A stretch of DNA of 64,000 nt, taken from a bacterium (GTDB taxonomy: Bacteria; Planctomycetota; Planctomycetia; Planctomycetales; Planctomycetaceae). The DNA lies in NCBI GenBank assembly GCA_016125225.1, contig WGME01000004.1, positions 310,001 through 374,000 of the forward strand, in the 5' to 3' direction. The position numbers were made by a program, and so were the translations under genes. The stretch's first letter is position 1. Each line of letters opens with the position of its first letter. Below the pieces are notes generated by a model. It was not told the origin of the DNA and searched no databases. It saw nothing but the letters and a program-made list of their open reading frames with translations. Positions 36,056-44,833 of this stretch are shown piece by piece.

Positions 36056-39000
36056 GGTTGAGCCTCCATCGCGGGCTCCAGGCGATACAGCGTGCTATCC
36101 GTGGCAATCGCCCAAATCTCTGATCCTTGCGACCAGATACCCCAGGTCAAATTCTGAGGGACCACATGGCGACCTCGTTCCTCTCCCGTTTGACGGTTCA
36201 GTACCAACACTTCACCCGACTGACAGGCGATCCACAGATCGTCGTCTTTGATCATCACGCGGCCCACCGGTCGCAGGCTCTTCAACGGGATTGACCAGCG
36301 ATCAGCAAAATCGTTGGCCGGATCTAATAACCGCAAGGCGTCAGCATCCCAGGCCAGCACATCGTTCTCAACAACGGCGATTCCCAGGATCGGATTTGCG
36401 AATGCCCGCCGTGCTGAGGGGGCAAGTGTGCGATGATCGAGCTGAATCAGTTCGTGTTCGATGTTCACAAAAACCAGCGACTCATTCATCAGCAGCGGAG
36501 TGACGACAGACAATGGCGTGAGATCGATCGACGAGACTTCCGCGAGGTGCGGAATTTCGCCCATGCGGAGTTGGAAGCGGCGGCAATGTCCTTGCGAATC
36601 GATCCCCAGCAGTTCGTCGTCTCCGGTTCGTGCCAGATGCACCCACCGAGTCGGTTCCTGATCGGCCGCTGCCGGTGCCCGCCAGTCTTCGAAACGTTGT
36701 GACGGACTTTGTGGACGGATTGTGAGGCGCCCGGCTTGGGGTAAAACCAGACCCGCGGAGAGCAGCACCGGAGCACATTCCAAAGGTTGTGCCAACTCAA
36801 TCGGCGACCCGGCCCTGCCCTGTGGTTCCACCAGCCATAGACGAGAGGGTTGAGCCGCAATGCTGATGGCCACGCGACCATCGGAAAGTGTCGATGCAAT
36901 CGGTTGCGCAGAAAGCTGAGGCGGCCAATCCAGGTCGACGCTGGCAGAACGTTCCATTCCCCCTCCATTGCGTCGACTGGTGTTGAGAGGGAACACGAGG
37001 CCGGAATCGGTGACGACGACCGTCGTTCCAGAGTTGCCCGACATCACTGCCAGAGGTTTTGCTCCCGCCACGGTTTTCCAGGTGCCCGTCATCCGATCAC
37101 GATCGATATTCGTGAGTTGGACCGCCGAAGTGTAGGGCAGGCGGCGCCCCACAAAAAACATCTCCCCGACAGCCTGCAGATGCTGTGCGGTCAGTCCGAC
37201 AGCGGCCATCGTGGGAGACAGCTGCAAAGCATCGCTGGCGATGTGAAACCGGCGCAGGGCGGTGCTGCTCAGCCAGAACATCTGATCGGGCCCCAGTATG
37301 ACATACATCGGCCCGTCATACCCGTCTTGAACGCGGTATTCGCCTACCAGCGTCATGCTCATGCGGCCTGGTTCATCGTTGACCACGAAGGCGGCAATCC
37401 GCTCGCCATTCAAGGGCACCACCAGTTGTGCACCGCGTAAAGCTGGGGCATCAAAGACGAGTCCGGCAACCCGTTGTTCACTGACGGGCTTCAAGGGACG
37501 AGTGGGTTCCGTGGCGGACCACAATCTCAGTCGCGCACTGGCCGAGCGATCATTTTCGCACAAAAGCAGCAACTGTCCCATGCTGACAATGGGGGCTCGC
37601 ACACTTCCGGCCGCGTGATCCGCAAAAGTCACGGCGACGCATTCCAGGGGACGTTTTCTCAGGCTGTAAATCACTCCGCGCTCGCCGACGAGGTAGAGCA
37701 TGTCCCCGGTGACGTCGAGCGTTGGGGGGCCTTGAACCGGTTGTGAAAAGGTCAACCGGGCGGTGAGTTCACCCGTTTCGGCATCAATCCGCACGAGGTG
37801 GCCATCTTCGAGTGCCACATAGATCTGCCCCTGATCGACGAGAGGGGCACCTTGCGGACGAGCCGTCAGAGATTGTCGCCAAAGCACTACACCAGTATCA
37901 GCGCGGCAACTCATGAGTTCCTGGCGACGATTGTCGTAAAGAATCCAGGCCAGGGGATCTCCACGGACTTCCACGGGATCGAAGGGCGAGGCTTCCCCCA
38001 GGACGACACGCCAACGGGGTTCGCCGGTGACCGTATCGATGCCGTAGCAACAGCCCCCCGCCATCAGCCACACCGTCTGACCCAGCGAAGCTTCATCGGT
38101 CCGCGAACGGCTGTGAGAGACCGGCCAAAGATGCCAAGGCACGGTGGCCGCATGGTCGGCTTGGGCCGGTTGCTCGATATCTTCCACCGTGACGGCTGAC
38201 TGAGCCATCTTCAATGCCGCTTGCAGGACTTCATCGACACCGCGATCGGTTTGGTACTGGGGAAACTTTCGCAACAGCTTTTCACGTTCCGCCAAGGCTT
38301 CAATGGGATGGCTTTGCTGCAGATGCGTTTGCATCGTTGCTACGGCCGCGTCACGTGTCTGTTGCCGGGTGATGGCAGCTTCGGCTTTCAGCGTGGCTTC
38401 CTGAATCTTCGCGATGATCGGGCCCTGCGGAGTTTCCGGATCGGCTGAACGCTCCATCAACTGCAAGGCTTCGGCAGAGATCGGTAGCAACGCCGCATCG
38501 CGGGTTTGTTCCGCTGAACCGGCGGCCCCGTAGGCGACCTGTTCGGCATAGGACCGCACGATCGGTTTCAGGCTGGCATACTCAGTGCTGTTCCGGTACT
38601 CCCGCACCAATCCCTGCAGGCGTTCCATGGCCAACGACCAGGCCGGAGTGGCACCCGCGAGTTCTTTCTGCACCCGGGCTTGGGCCGCTTGCAACTTCGC
38701 CGCTTTGGTGCGGGTGCTGCCCGGATAACGCGTGGCATACTGCTCAAAAAGTTCAATGGCTTGAGCGTACCTGGCTTCACCCAGTTCGCGCTCGGCTTGG
38801 GCGAAAAGCTGGGCCGAAGTTTCACGCCCCATCAGAAACCAGATGGTGCCCGCGACCAGCAACAGCACGATGCCGCCGCCGCCTAATCCGAGGATCAACG
38901 GCGACTTGAAGATCTCCTGTTCGCCGGGTCGGCGACGTCCGCCTTGCAGTTCCCGGCCAACCTGACCCATGACCCCTTGAGCCGGAACCGCCGGTTTCTC

Positions 39001-39483
39001 CTTCTCTTTGTTGGACCGTTTGAGAGTGGGAAGATCTTCGAGCGATTCATCGATCGCCTGTGCCGAATCGTTATCGACAAGGATTTCGCCTTCAAAAATC
39101 GACGATTCTGGAGCAGGGGGCGGCGCAGGTTTTGCTGGCGGTTTGGAGACAGGTTCCGCCGGTTTGGCCGGATCTGCCTTCTTGGATTTGGCTTCCGCAT
39201 CGGCCCGGTAGACCAGATCACATGAACCGACTCGCAACACGTCTCCTGGTTTCAGAAAGGCGTGCTCAACGATGGTTCCATTCAGATCGACCCCCTTGGG
39301 AGTCGCCGCTGTGACTTCGTAGCCGGTTTTGTTCCAGCCGATACGGCAATGAAGTGTCGAGACACCATCATCGGAGATCGCGATATCGTTGAAGGCCTGC
39401 GCACCGATCGTCAGCGGAGACTTCCGGTTCAGCGGAAACTCACTGCGACGGCCATCAGCAAAACGAACTTCAATCTGCGGCAT
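36052..39483 (-). CDS. Membrane protein: cytoplasmic FHA domain + extracytoplasmic TPR and PQQ-like propeller
   Basis: An 1143-residue protein. Residues 1-95 are an FHA domain (RKSPLTIG, DDGVSTLHCRI, GVDLNGTIVEHAFLKPGDVLRVG), which binds phosphothreonine. A Pro/Ala/Lys-rich linker (~95-190) leads to one membrane helix (194-218, ILGLGGGGIVLLLVAGTIWFL). This orients FHA inside and the rest outside. Residues ~220-420 are TPR-like helices (RYAQAIELFEQYATRYPGSTRT). From ~430 there is a long PQQ/WD-type beta-propeller (IDTVTGEPRWRVVLG, VALEDGHLVRIDAETGELTA, DDLWIACQSGEVLVLNRQTGEE). The design links kinase signalling in the cytoplasm to an envelope machine. It lies 66 bp after the second ExbD gene and overlaps the solute-binding gene by 4 bp. 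Confidence 0.88.
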   Translation of the reverse strand: MPQIEVRFADGRRSEFPLNRKSPLTIGAQAFNDIAISDDGVSTLHCRIGWNKTGYEVTAATPKGVDLNGTIVEHAFLKPGDVLRVGSCDLVYRADAEAKSKKADPAKPAEPVSKPPAKPAPPPAPESSIFEGEILVDNDSAQAIDESLEDLPTLKRSNKEKEKPAVPAQGVMGQVGRELQGGRRRPGEQEIFKSPLILGLGGGGIVLLLVAGTIWFLMGRETSAQLFAQAERELGEARYAQAIELFEQYATRYPGSTRTKAAKLQAAQARVQKELAGATPAWSLAMERLQGLVREYRNSTEYASLKPIVRSYAEQVAYGAAGSAEQTRDAALLPISAEALQLMERSADPETPQGPIIAKIQEATLKAEAAITRQQTRDAAVATMQTHLQQSHPIEALAEREKLLRKFPQYQTDRGVDEVLQAALKMAQSAVTVEDIEQPAQADHAATVPWHLWPVSHSRSRTDEASLGQTVWLMAGGCCYGIDTVTGEPRWRVVLGEASPFDPVEVRGDPLAWILYDNRRQELMSCRADTGVVLWRQSLTARPQGAPLVDQGQIYVALEDGHLVRIDAETGELTARLTFSQPVQGPPTLDVTGDMLYLVGERGVIYSLRKRPLECVAVTFADHAAGSVRAPIVSMGQLLLLCENDRSASARLRLWSATEPTRPLKPVSEQRVAGLVFDAPALRGAQLVVPLNGERIAAFVVNDEPGRMSMTLVGEYRVQDGYDGPMYVILGPDQMFWLSSTALRRFHIASDALQLSPTMAAVGLTAQHLQAVGEMFFVGRRLPYTSAVQLTNIDRDRMTGTWKTVAGAKPLAVMSGNSGTTVVVTDSGLVFPLNTSRRNGGGMERSASVDLDWPPQLSAQPIASTLSDGRVAISIAAQPSRLWLVEPQGRAGSPIELAQPLECAPVLLSAGLVLPQAGRLTIRPQSPSQRFEDWRAPAAADQEPTRWVHLARTGDDELLGIDSQGHCRRFQLRMGEIPHLAEVSSIDLTPLSVVTPLLMNESLVFVNIEHELIQLDHRTLAPSARRAFANPILGIAVVENDVLAWDADALRLLDPANDFADRWSIPLKSLRPVGRVMIKDDDLWIACQSGEVLVLNRQTGEERGRHVVPQNLTWGIWSQGSEIWAIATDSTLYRLEPAMEAQP

Positions 39484-39549
39484 AGGGCATCACTGTCGAA
39501 GTATCACGGAGGTTCTGGTCAATTTCGGGTGAGAAGAAAACGCTGGCGA

Positions 39550-40311
39550 TCAATCTGCTCCTAGCTTCGCGGTTCCCAGGCGTATTCGCTGCATCCCCAC
39601 TTCATTGGCGGCATCGATCACGCTGATGACCGTGCGATGAGCCGCATTACGGGCAGCGGTCACGATGAGTTCACTTTTGCGGTCGCGACGCATCCGGTCG
39701 CTCAGCACGTCGGCTAATTGCGAGAGATCGGCCAGCGGTTCGTCATCCACCGAGACGACATTCCGTTCGTCGACGGAGACTAAAATGGCGACATCCTGCA
39801 GTTCTTCCAGTGGTTGCAAAGCGCGAGACACGCCCTGTCGTGGCTGGTCGGGGGTAGGCACTTCGATACTTTTCTGCAAACTGAATGATGCCGTCACCAT
39901 GAAAAAGATCAGTAGCTGAAACACGACATCGACCATCGCTGTTAGATCGAGTTCTTCCTCGGCAAACCTGCTGGATTTGATCAAGAGCGGGGTGAAGTCC
40001 TCATCGATGGCTGCGGCATTTTTGTCGGCATTGGCCAGCGTCGATGGTTCATCCGGCGGTTGGTTTTGGGGCGCGGACGGAAGAGGCTCACGCCACGGCG
40101 GCGGCTCGACAGGTGGTTCTGACACCGGTTCGGTAGGCGTGGCAAAGACGACCTCTGGGGGCGGTGCTGCTGTACGTGCTGGAGTGAAATCATCTTCCGC
40201 CGGAACCAGAACCTCGGCACCACAGATCGCACAGGGGACGAGCGCGCCAATCTTGCGCGTCGAGATGCTCATCAGACCCTGGCAATGCTGGCAGCGAAAT
40301 CGGATCGGCAT
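39550..40311 (-). CDS. ExbD/TolR-family protein with N-terminal zinc ribbon
   Basis: A 253-residue protein (start at the ATG at 40311; the frame opens to 40356 but that part is not protein-like). Residues 7-30 form a zinc ribbon, CQHC...CAIC (Cys 7, 10, 27, 30), followed by a Pro/Glu-rich linker to ~100. A single membrane helix at ~122-142 contains the essential protonatable Asp128 (MVDVVFQLLIFFMV). The C-terminal domain is ExbD/TolR-like (DQPRQGVSRALQPLEELQDVAILVSVDE, and a final RTVISVIDAANEVGMQRIRLGT). ExbD partners ExbB to convert the proton gradient to mechanical work across the periplasm. The zinc-ribbon extension in the cytoplasm is unusual for ExbD and may contact other subunits. Confidence 0.87.
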   Translation of the reverse strand: MPIRFRCQHCQGLMSISTRKIGALVPCAICGAEVLVPAEDDFTPARTAAPPPEVVFATPTEPVSEPPVEPPPWREPLPSAPQNQPPDEPSTLANADKNAAAIDEDFTPLLIKSSRFAEEELDLTAMVDVVFQLLIFFMVTASFSLQKSIEVPTPDQPRQGVSRALQPLEELQDVAILVSVDERNVVSVDDEPLADLSQLADVLSDRMRRDRKSELIVTAARNAAHRTVISVIDAANEVGMQRIRLGTAKLGAD

Positions 40312-40358
40312 GATGGGTTCAACTGGCCTGGAAGACCCTCGCAAAGACCGTGACAAGT

Positions 40359-40823
40359 TTATGGCTGGGAATCTTCGGGCGTATCGCCGACCCCCATGTA
40401 AAGCTGAGCTCCCTCCACCGCGACGATCTGCCGTGCGACATCTTCAATAAAGCCGTGCGACACGTCCCCTTCGGCTTTGACAACAATGCGGGAATTCCCG
40501 GCCGCGACGGCATCGGAGACGAACCGGCGAACTTCATCGAGGGCCACCTCGTCACCCACGCCATCTCCGAGCAGAATCCGCGGCGGCTCGTTGAAGGCTC
40601 CCGCAAGAATGGTGATCAACGAAGCCCCTTGCGTATCGACTCCAATGCTGTGTGCGGCGACGGGCAGATCGATATCGGGCTGGCTCTGCATAGTCGAGCA
40701 GACCATGAAAAAAATCAGCAGCAGAAAGGTGCAGTCAATCATCGAAGTCATATCAACTTCGACACCGCTGGTGCGTTGGCGAGCCCAGGGATCGTCTTCT
40801 CCGAACAGAGTGCTGGAACTCAT
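40359..40823 (-). CDS. ExbD/TolR-family protein
   Basis: A 154-residue protein of typical ExbD length. A short cytoplasmic N-terminus (with VEVDMTSM) is followed by one membrane helix at ~27-45 containing Asp30 (MIDCTFLLLIFFMV), the proton-handling residue. The C-terminal periplasmic domain shows LPVAAHSIGVDTQGASLI, DEVRRFVSDAV and the family ending GFIEDVARQIVAVEGAQLYMGV. It overlaps the stop of the ExbB-type gene by ATGA and is followed after 47 bp by the second ExbD gene. Two non-identical ExbD subunits suggest a heteromeric stator partner, as in some Tol/Exb-like systems. Confidence 0.9.
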   Translation of the reverse strand: MSSSTLFGEDDPWARQRTSGVEVDMTSMIDCTFLLLIFFMVCSTMQSQPDIDLPVAAHSIGVDTQGASLITILAGAFNEPPRILLGDGVGDEVALDEVRRFVSDAVAAGNSRIVVKAEGDVSHGFIEDVARQIVAVEGAQLYMGVGDTPEDSQP

Positions 40824-41485
40824 CCGCGGCGTCTCCCGTCACTCAGGGCAGCTTCCAGCATTTCCAGAAATTCGCCCAGTTGGCGTTGGACTGAGTCTTG
40901 CAGCTTGCTGAGGCGGACTTGAATCGCGGAGACGGCCATCACCAGCGGAATGGCAATCAGGAGACCAATGGCGGTCGTCCACAACGCGAACGAAATATCC
41001 GAAGCGAGGTCGGCTGGATTGATGCCCGACTTCTGACGGCTGGCGATTTTAGCGAACGCCGAAATCATCCCGAGCACGGTCCCCTGCAGTCCGAGCATCG
41101 GAGCCGTCTTGATGATGGTATTGATCCAGGCGACACGATATTCCAGATCGGCGATGACTTCGGAACTGAATCGCTCGGCAAGCAGCGCACGCAGTTTTGC
41201 CATGGGTCGATCGCGATGGGCGAGTGCGATCAGAATGAGTTGTGGAGTCGCCTTGGCCCAATAGTTCGGCGAGTCGCAGAGTTGGGCGACGTCGTCAAAC
41301 CGTCGTGCCGCGAGATGTTCACGGACTTCGCCCATGAACGCATCCGCTGCGGCCTGGCTGCCAAACCGCTTCAATTGAATGCGTCTGAGGACCAGAATCC
41401 ACAGAAAAATGCCCTGCACGGCCGTTATCGCTTGCAAGACGTAGACGGCATTGCCCACAAAATCGAGGATCGGCGTAAGATCCAT
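40820..41485 (-). CDS. MotA/TolQ/ExbB proton-channel protein
   Basis: A 221-residue three-helix membrane protein: helix 1 ~12-34 (VYVLQAITAVQGIFLWILVL), helix 2 ~115-145 (KTAPMLGLQGTVLGMISAF, the conserved ExbB/TolQ signature with APMLGLQGTV) and helix 3 ~165-190 (ISFALWTTAIGLLIAIPLVMA). The long cytoplasmic loop between helices 1 and 2 is typical. It is the first gene of the six-gene operon and provides the ion channel that drives ExbD. No tonB, tolA or tonB-dependent receptor gene is nearby, so the downstream effector is probably the FHA/propeller protein or the solute-binding protein. The start is the ATG at 41485, with no strong ribosome site. Confidence 0.92.
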   Translation of the reverse strand: MDLTPILDFVGNAVYVLQAITAVQGIFLWILVLRRIQLKRFGSQAAADAFMGEVREHLAARRFDDVAQLCDSPNYWAKATPQLILIALAHRDRPMAKLRALLAERFSSEVIADLEYRVAWINTIIKTAPMLGLQGTVLGMISAFAKIASRQKSGINPADLASDISFALWTTAIGLLIAIPLVMAVSAIQVRLSKLQDSVQRQLGEFLEMLEAALSDGRRRG

Positions 41486-41751
41486 CGTGAGACATCACTT
41501 CTGCAGAAGGGAGACAGGAGAAATCGGCGAAAGATGTATGAACATCGAGGCCATAAGTGAGCCAACGCGGCAGGCGAGCCCAACTCAACAACCTCGAGCG
41601 GTGATCGTGCGAACTTTGCCGTTATTCTCACGCAGCGTAGGCCACTTCGCCATGCTGGCGGGAAATTTTCTGGAGTCCGTCCCTCCTGAAGGCAAAGGGC
41701 AAGTCCGTGGAAGATGTCCCGGGGACGAACGATCTCTAGCCTGATCGGGAA

Positions 41752-42963
41752 CTAGCCACCAATTTTCCACAGAGTCTTATCGCTGCGAACATAGACGCCA
41801 TCGCCTGAGATCGCCGGGGTACACAGAATGGTTTCCCCCAGATCGCTGGTCTTAGTGATTTCGCCTTCACCATCGAGCTTCACCACCTGGGCCAATCCAT
41901 TTTCATTGAAGAAGTAGATGTGTGAACCGGCGGCGACAGGGCTGGAACTGAAGGGGCCTTCCAGCCGCTTTTGCCAGGCAATTTTGCCATCTTCGGGATT
42001 GGCCCCCAGCAGGACACCCGCCCGGTTGAGCACCAGTAATTGATCGCCGACGACGATCGGGCTGGCCGTTCCGGGGCCGAGTTTGCCTTCATTCCAAAGC
42101 ACTTCGGGGTTAGCACTGCCGGGGGACATTTTGACGGCCGTAATGCCATTCGAAGGAATATAGACGGTCCCTTGATGCACGGTGGACGATGGAATCGTGC
42201 TGGCACCATTTCCATAGTTCCAAACGACTTTCCCAGTGAGCGGGTCCACGGCAGCCAAACCCGCGGAGGACTGCAACAGCACCAGATCCTCTGCCGGTGT
42301 CGGCCCCGGTAAAACCGCTGGTGATGTCCAGTTCGCCCGCTTCGGACGGTCGGACGTCCAGCGCGATTCCCCGGTCAATGGATCAATTCCCAAGGCGAGC
42401 GACTGGCTGTCGTTTTCAATCTGCACGACCAGCGTCCCGGCAACAATCAAGGGGGACTGGGCCATGCCCAGACTGTTGCTGGCATTAGGGAAGTCGACCA
42501 TTAGACCGCGGTACCATTGCAGTTCGCCCTGCAGGTTCAGGCAGATGAGGTCATCGCTGGAGAACAACGCGTAGATCCGCTCGCCATCACTGGCCGGGGT
42601 CGGAGCGGCATTGCACGTTTTCGGATGCGACATCGTGCGACCCGTCGCCCAGAACTGGCGGTCCCACAGCAACTCACCGTCAGCCGCGTTGAAGCAGGCG
42701 ACATGCAGCCGATCCTGATGGTAGCCACTGCTGCTGGTGACGATGACTTTGTCGCCGACGATGATCGGGCTGGAGAGTCCGCGTCCTTCAAGGGGAGCTT
42801 TCCAGGCGACCGTTAAATCGGCGGCGGAAACCAACTCGGTGTCCGCGACCACCCCCGTGGCATCGTTGCCCCGGAACTGACGCCAGTCCGCAGCATGGGA
42901 TGGCGTGACGATTGAACCGCTCAGAATGCAGGCCATTGCCAGCGAAAGATAACCGCGTGTCAT
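41752..42963 (-). CDS. Secreted PQQ-like beta-propeller protein
   Basis: A 403-residue protein with signal peptide (YLSLAMACILSGSIVTPSHA). The mature part is an eight-bladed PQQ-type propeller without the quinoprotein catalytic signatures: FRGNDATGV at the start, then blades such as VACFNAADGELLWDRQFW, ALGIDPLTGESRWTSD, AAVDPLTGKVVWNYGNG and LGANPEDGKIAWQKRL. Proteins of this BamB-like type abound in planctomycetes and usually act as binding scaffolds. It overlaps the stop of the upstream gene by 4 bp (ATGA), forming a two-gene unit. The 266 bp between it and the ExbB gene hold no ORF, repeat or clear terminator that I can see. Confidence 0.87.
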   Translation of the reverse strand: MTRGYLSLAMACILSGSIVTPSHAADWRQFRGNDATGVVADTELVSAADLTVAWKAPLEGRGLSSPIIVGDKVIVTSSSGYHQDRLHVACFNAADGELLWDRQFWATGRTMSHPKTCNAAPTPASDGERIYALFSSDDLICLNLQGELQWYRGLMVDFPNASNSLGMAQSPLIVAGTLVVQIENDSQSLALGIDPLTGESRWTSDRPKRANWTSPAVLPGPTPAEDLVLLQSSAGLAAVDPLTGKVVWNYGNGASTIPSSTVHQGTVYIPSNGITAVKMSPGSANPEVLWNEGKLGPGTASPIVVGDQLLVLNRAGVLLGANPEDGKIAWQKRLEGPFSSSPVAAGSHIYFFNENGLAQVVKLDGEGEITKTSDLGETILCTPAISGDGVYVRSDKTLWKIGG

Positions 42964-44138
42964 TCGTTTCGTCCTTCAAGAGCCAGACGCAAATCACCGG
43001 GCACCGAGAGCTGTGACGTTTGAGTATCGACTTCTGTGATAGCAGCACCGGCATGGTCACAGACGCGAATCTGATATTCCCACTTCTGTGCCCAGTCTTC
43101 GGTCTGCTCGTTCTGGCAGATCTTGAGCAGAATGGAATTGGCACCCGCTTTCAACGACACGGGCACGCGGTACTGATCGAGTTGGGAACCGCGATGGTAC
43201 TCATCGCGTGCGAAAACCAGTTCACCATTCACCCACAGCTTCCAGGCATTGGGGGTCCCCAAACGCAATTCCACGGCTTGAGCCTTGGGGCTATCAAACG
43301 TGGTGGCCGCATAGGTGATGGCCCCTTTATGCGGTGCTAGGGCTTTGGTGAGGTCGACCGTGCCATATTCCTCTTCGGTGACAAACTCGGTCCATTTCAC
43401 CTCGCCCATTTTCCCGGGATACGAGGCGTCGAACTTCAGTTCCTGCTCGGGCGGATAAGTGACGTCGAAGCCTTGCTTATCGGTGTTGTCGAACGGTCCG
43501 ATCAGTTCCCAATGGGCCAGGAAGCCGAAGTGTTCCTGCAGATTGACTTTGACTCCGAGTTCACGCAACGGTTTGATAATGGCTTTGACCTGATCATCAT
43601 CGACAGCCCCCGATAGCGCGGTTTCAAAGGCGGACTTGGCGGCGTCGGTCTTCTCGTCTGCCAGCAAAGTCTCGGCTTCTTTCAGCTTGCGGGCCACGGC
43701 ATCGCGACGGAACTCGGCACTGGGGTCTTGCAACATGCCGGGAATCAACCGGTCTGCTGCTGTCGGGTCGACCTTGAGCAGCCACTCATAGGCAATCCGT
43801 CGTGCTCCCGGATGTTGCTTCACATCAACGGCAAATGCTTCGAGGTCTTTGGCCGGCAATGTTTTCTCATCCAAGGCCCGGTCGGCGATGGTTTCGAACG
43901 CTCCTAGCATCCAGTTGGCTGCCAACGGACTCGCGCCATCAATGGCCTGCAGGATGGGCAATAAAGCGGTGGCATCGGCCTGTGATAACGCTTTCACCGC
44001 CGCAATCGCTTCCGCATGTCCGGTCCCCTTAGGGCCCACGGCTCGAATTTGTGACAGCAGTTCTGCAGGTGTTGCTGCCGGGGCAACCTGCGGGAACAAA
44101 CACATTGCTGTGACGAAGAGGCACAACCAACGTCTCAT
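42960..44138 (-). CDS. Secreted helical-repeat protein with C-terminal galactose-binding-like domain
   Basis: A 392-residue protein starting at the ATG at 44138, 7 nt after AAAGG; upstream sequence to 44273 is rejected. The signal peptide is WLCLFVTAMCLFPQVAPA. Residues ~25-200 are alpha-helical repeats (AEAIAAVKALSQADATALLPIL, PSAEFRRDAVARKLKEAE). The C-terminal ~180 residues are beta-rich (HWELIGPFDNTDKQGFDVTYPPE, VELRLGTPNAWKLWVNGELVF, VPVSLKAGANSILLKICQNE). That pattern, with APNAWKLWVNG followed by LKAGANSILLK, is seen in galactose-binding-like beta-sandwich domains of planctomycete secreted proteins. No catalytic site is evident. It is co-transcribed with the propeller gene (4-bp overlap), and the two probably act together outside the cytoplasm. 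Confidence 0.8.
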   Translation of the reverse strand: MRRWLCLFVTAMCLFPQVAPAATPAELLSQIRAVGPKGTGHAEAIAAVKALSQADATALLPILQAIDGASPLAANWMLGAFETIADRALDEKTLPAKDLEAFAVDVKQHPGARRIAYEWLLKVDPTAADRLIPGMLQDPSAEFRRDAVARKLKEAETLLADEKTDAAKSAFETALSGAVDDDQVKAIIKPLRELGVKVNLQEHFGFLAHWELIGPFDNTDKQGFDVTYPPEQELKFDASYPGKMGEVKWTEFVTEEEYGTVDLTKALAPHKGAITYAATTFDSPKAQAVELRLGTPNAWKLWVNGELVFARDEYHRGSQLDQYRVPVSLKAGANSILLKICQNEQTEDWAQKWEYQIRVCDHAGAAITEVDTQTSQLSVPGDLRLALEGRNE

Positions 44139-44307
44139 ACATCGCCTTTCTGACACGGCCTGTCGCGAGCATTCTCTCAACCCAATTCGAGCGAACTTGA
44201 CTGGGATTGTCAAATCGATGCCGCCCACTGTATGAAGATGGGTTCTTGATTCCTGCCGATTGGCGTATTTCAATCACCATGTTTCCGCCATCTGCGAGAA
44301 CTGCAAG

Positions 44308-44751
44308 ATGAAAGCCCCCAGGCTCTCGTTCAAGGATGTCGCGGTCGTGTGCGGCCTGGGAGTGCTGTGTCTGGTTATGCTGCTCCTATGGGCACCACCA
44401 CTGGAAATGGGGCGCAATGAAGCGCGGACCGCCCAGGCCTATAACATGGTCAGGACTTATCATCGCCTATTGACGACACCCACGGCGAATTTCGAACTGG
44501 CCGAGAACGATCCGTGGGGGACACCGTACCGCGTGACGGCCTTACCCGATGGTGGCCTGCGTGTGCTGTCCTGCGGTTACGATCTCACCACGCCCGAAGA
44601 TGCCCCCGATCAGAACGACCTCTATTCCGATATGCCGACGAATCCGGCACGGGTCAACACGCAACGCCGACAACGGGAAGCGCTGACGCTGCTGGCCTTG
44701 ACCGGCGGTGCCTGGCTGCTGCTCAGCGTGTGGTATCTGCGGTGGCGCTGA
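44308..44751 (+). CDS. GspG-like pseudopilin-domain membrane protein
   Basis: A 147-residue protein starting at the ATG at 44308; a TTG at 44260 in frame would add 16 residues but is unlikely. A membrane helix at ~10-31 (VAVVCGLGVLCLVMLLLWA) is followed by a short helical part and then DPWGTPYRV...GGLRVLSCGYDL...DDLYSDMP-like sequence, matching the C-terminal globular region of type II secretion major pseudopilins (DPWG.PY...SLGADG.). There is no prepilin cleavage motif (G-F-T-L-I-E), and a second membrane helix (~124-144) follows, which pseudopilins lack. It therefore has a GspG-type fold between two membrane anchors. It is divergent from the 44138 gene and convergent with the kinase gene; function unknown. 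Confidence 0.65.
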   Translation: MKAPRLSFKDVAVVCGLGVLCLVMLLLWAPPLEMGRNEARTAQAYNMVRTYHRLLTTPTANFELAENDPWGTPYRVTALPDGGLRVLSCGYDLTTPEDAPDQNDLYSDMPTNPARVNTQRRQREALTLLALTGGAWLLLSVWYLRWR

Positions 44752-44833
44752 AGCGTAGACGTGGGGCCACATTCGTCGGGAGAGCGAGCGTGCCACACTT
44801 GCCGGATTCCTGCGCGGCCTGCAGGAGCATCCA

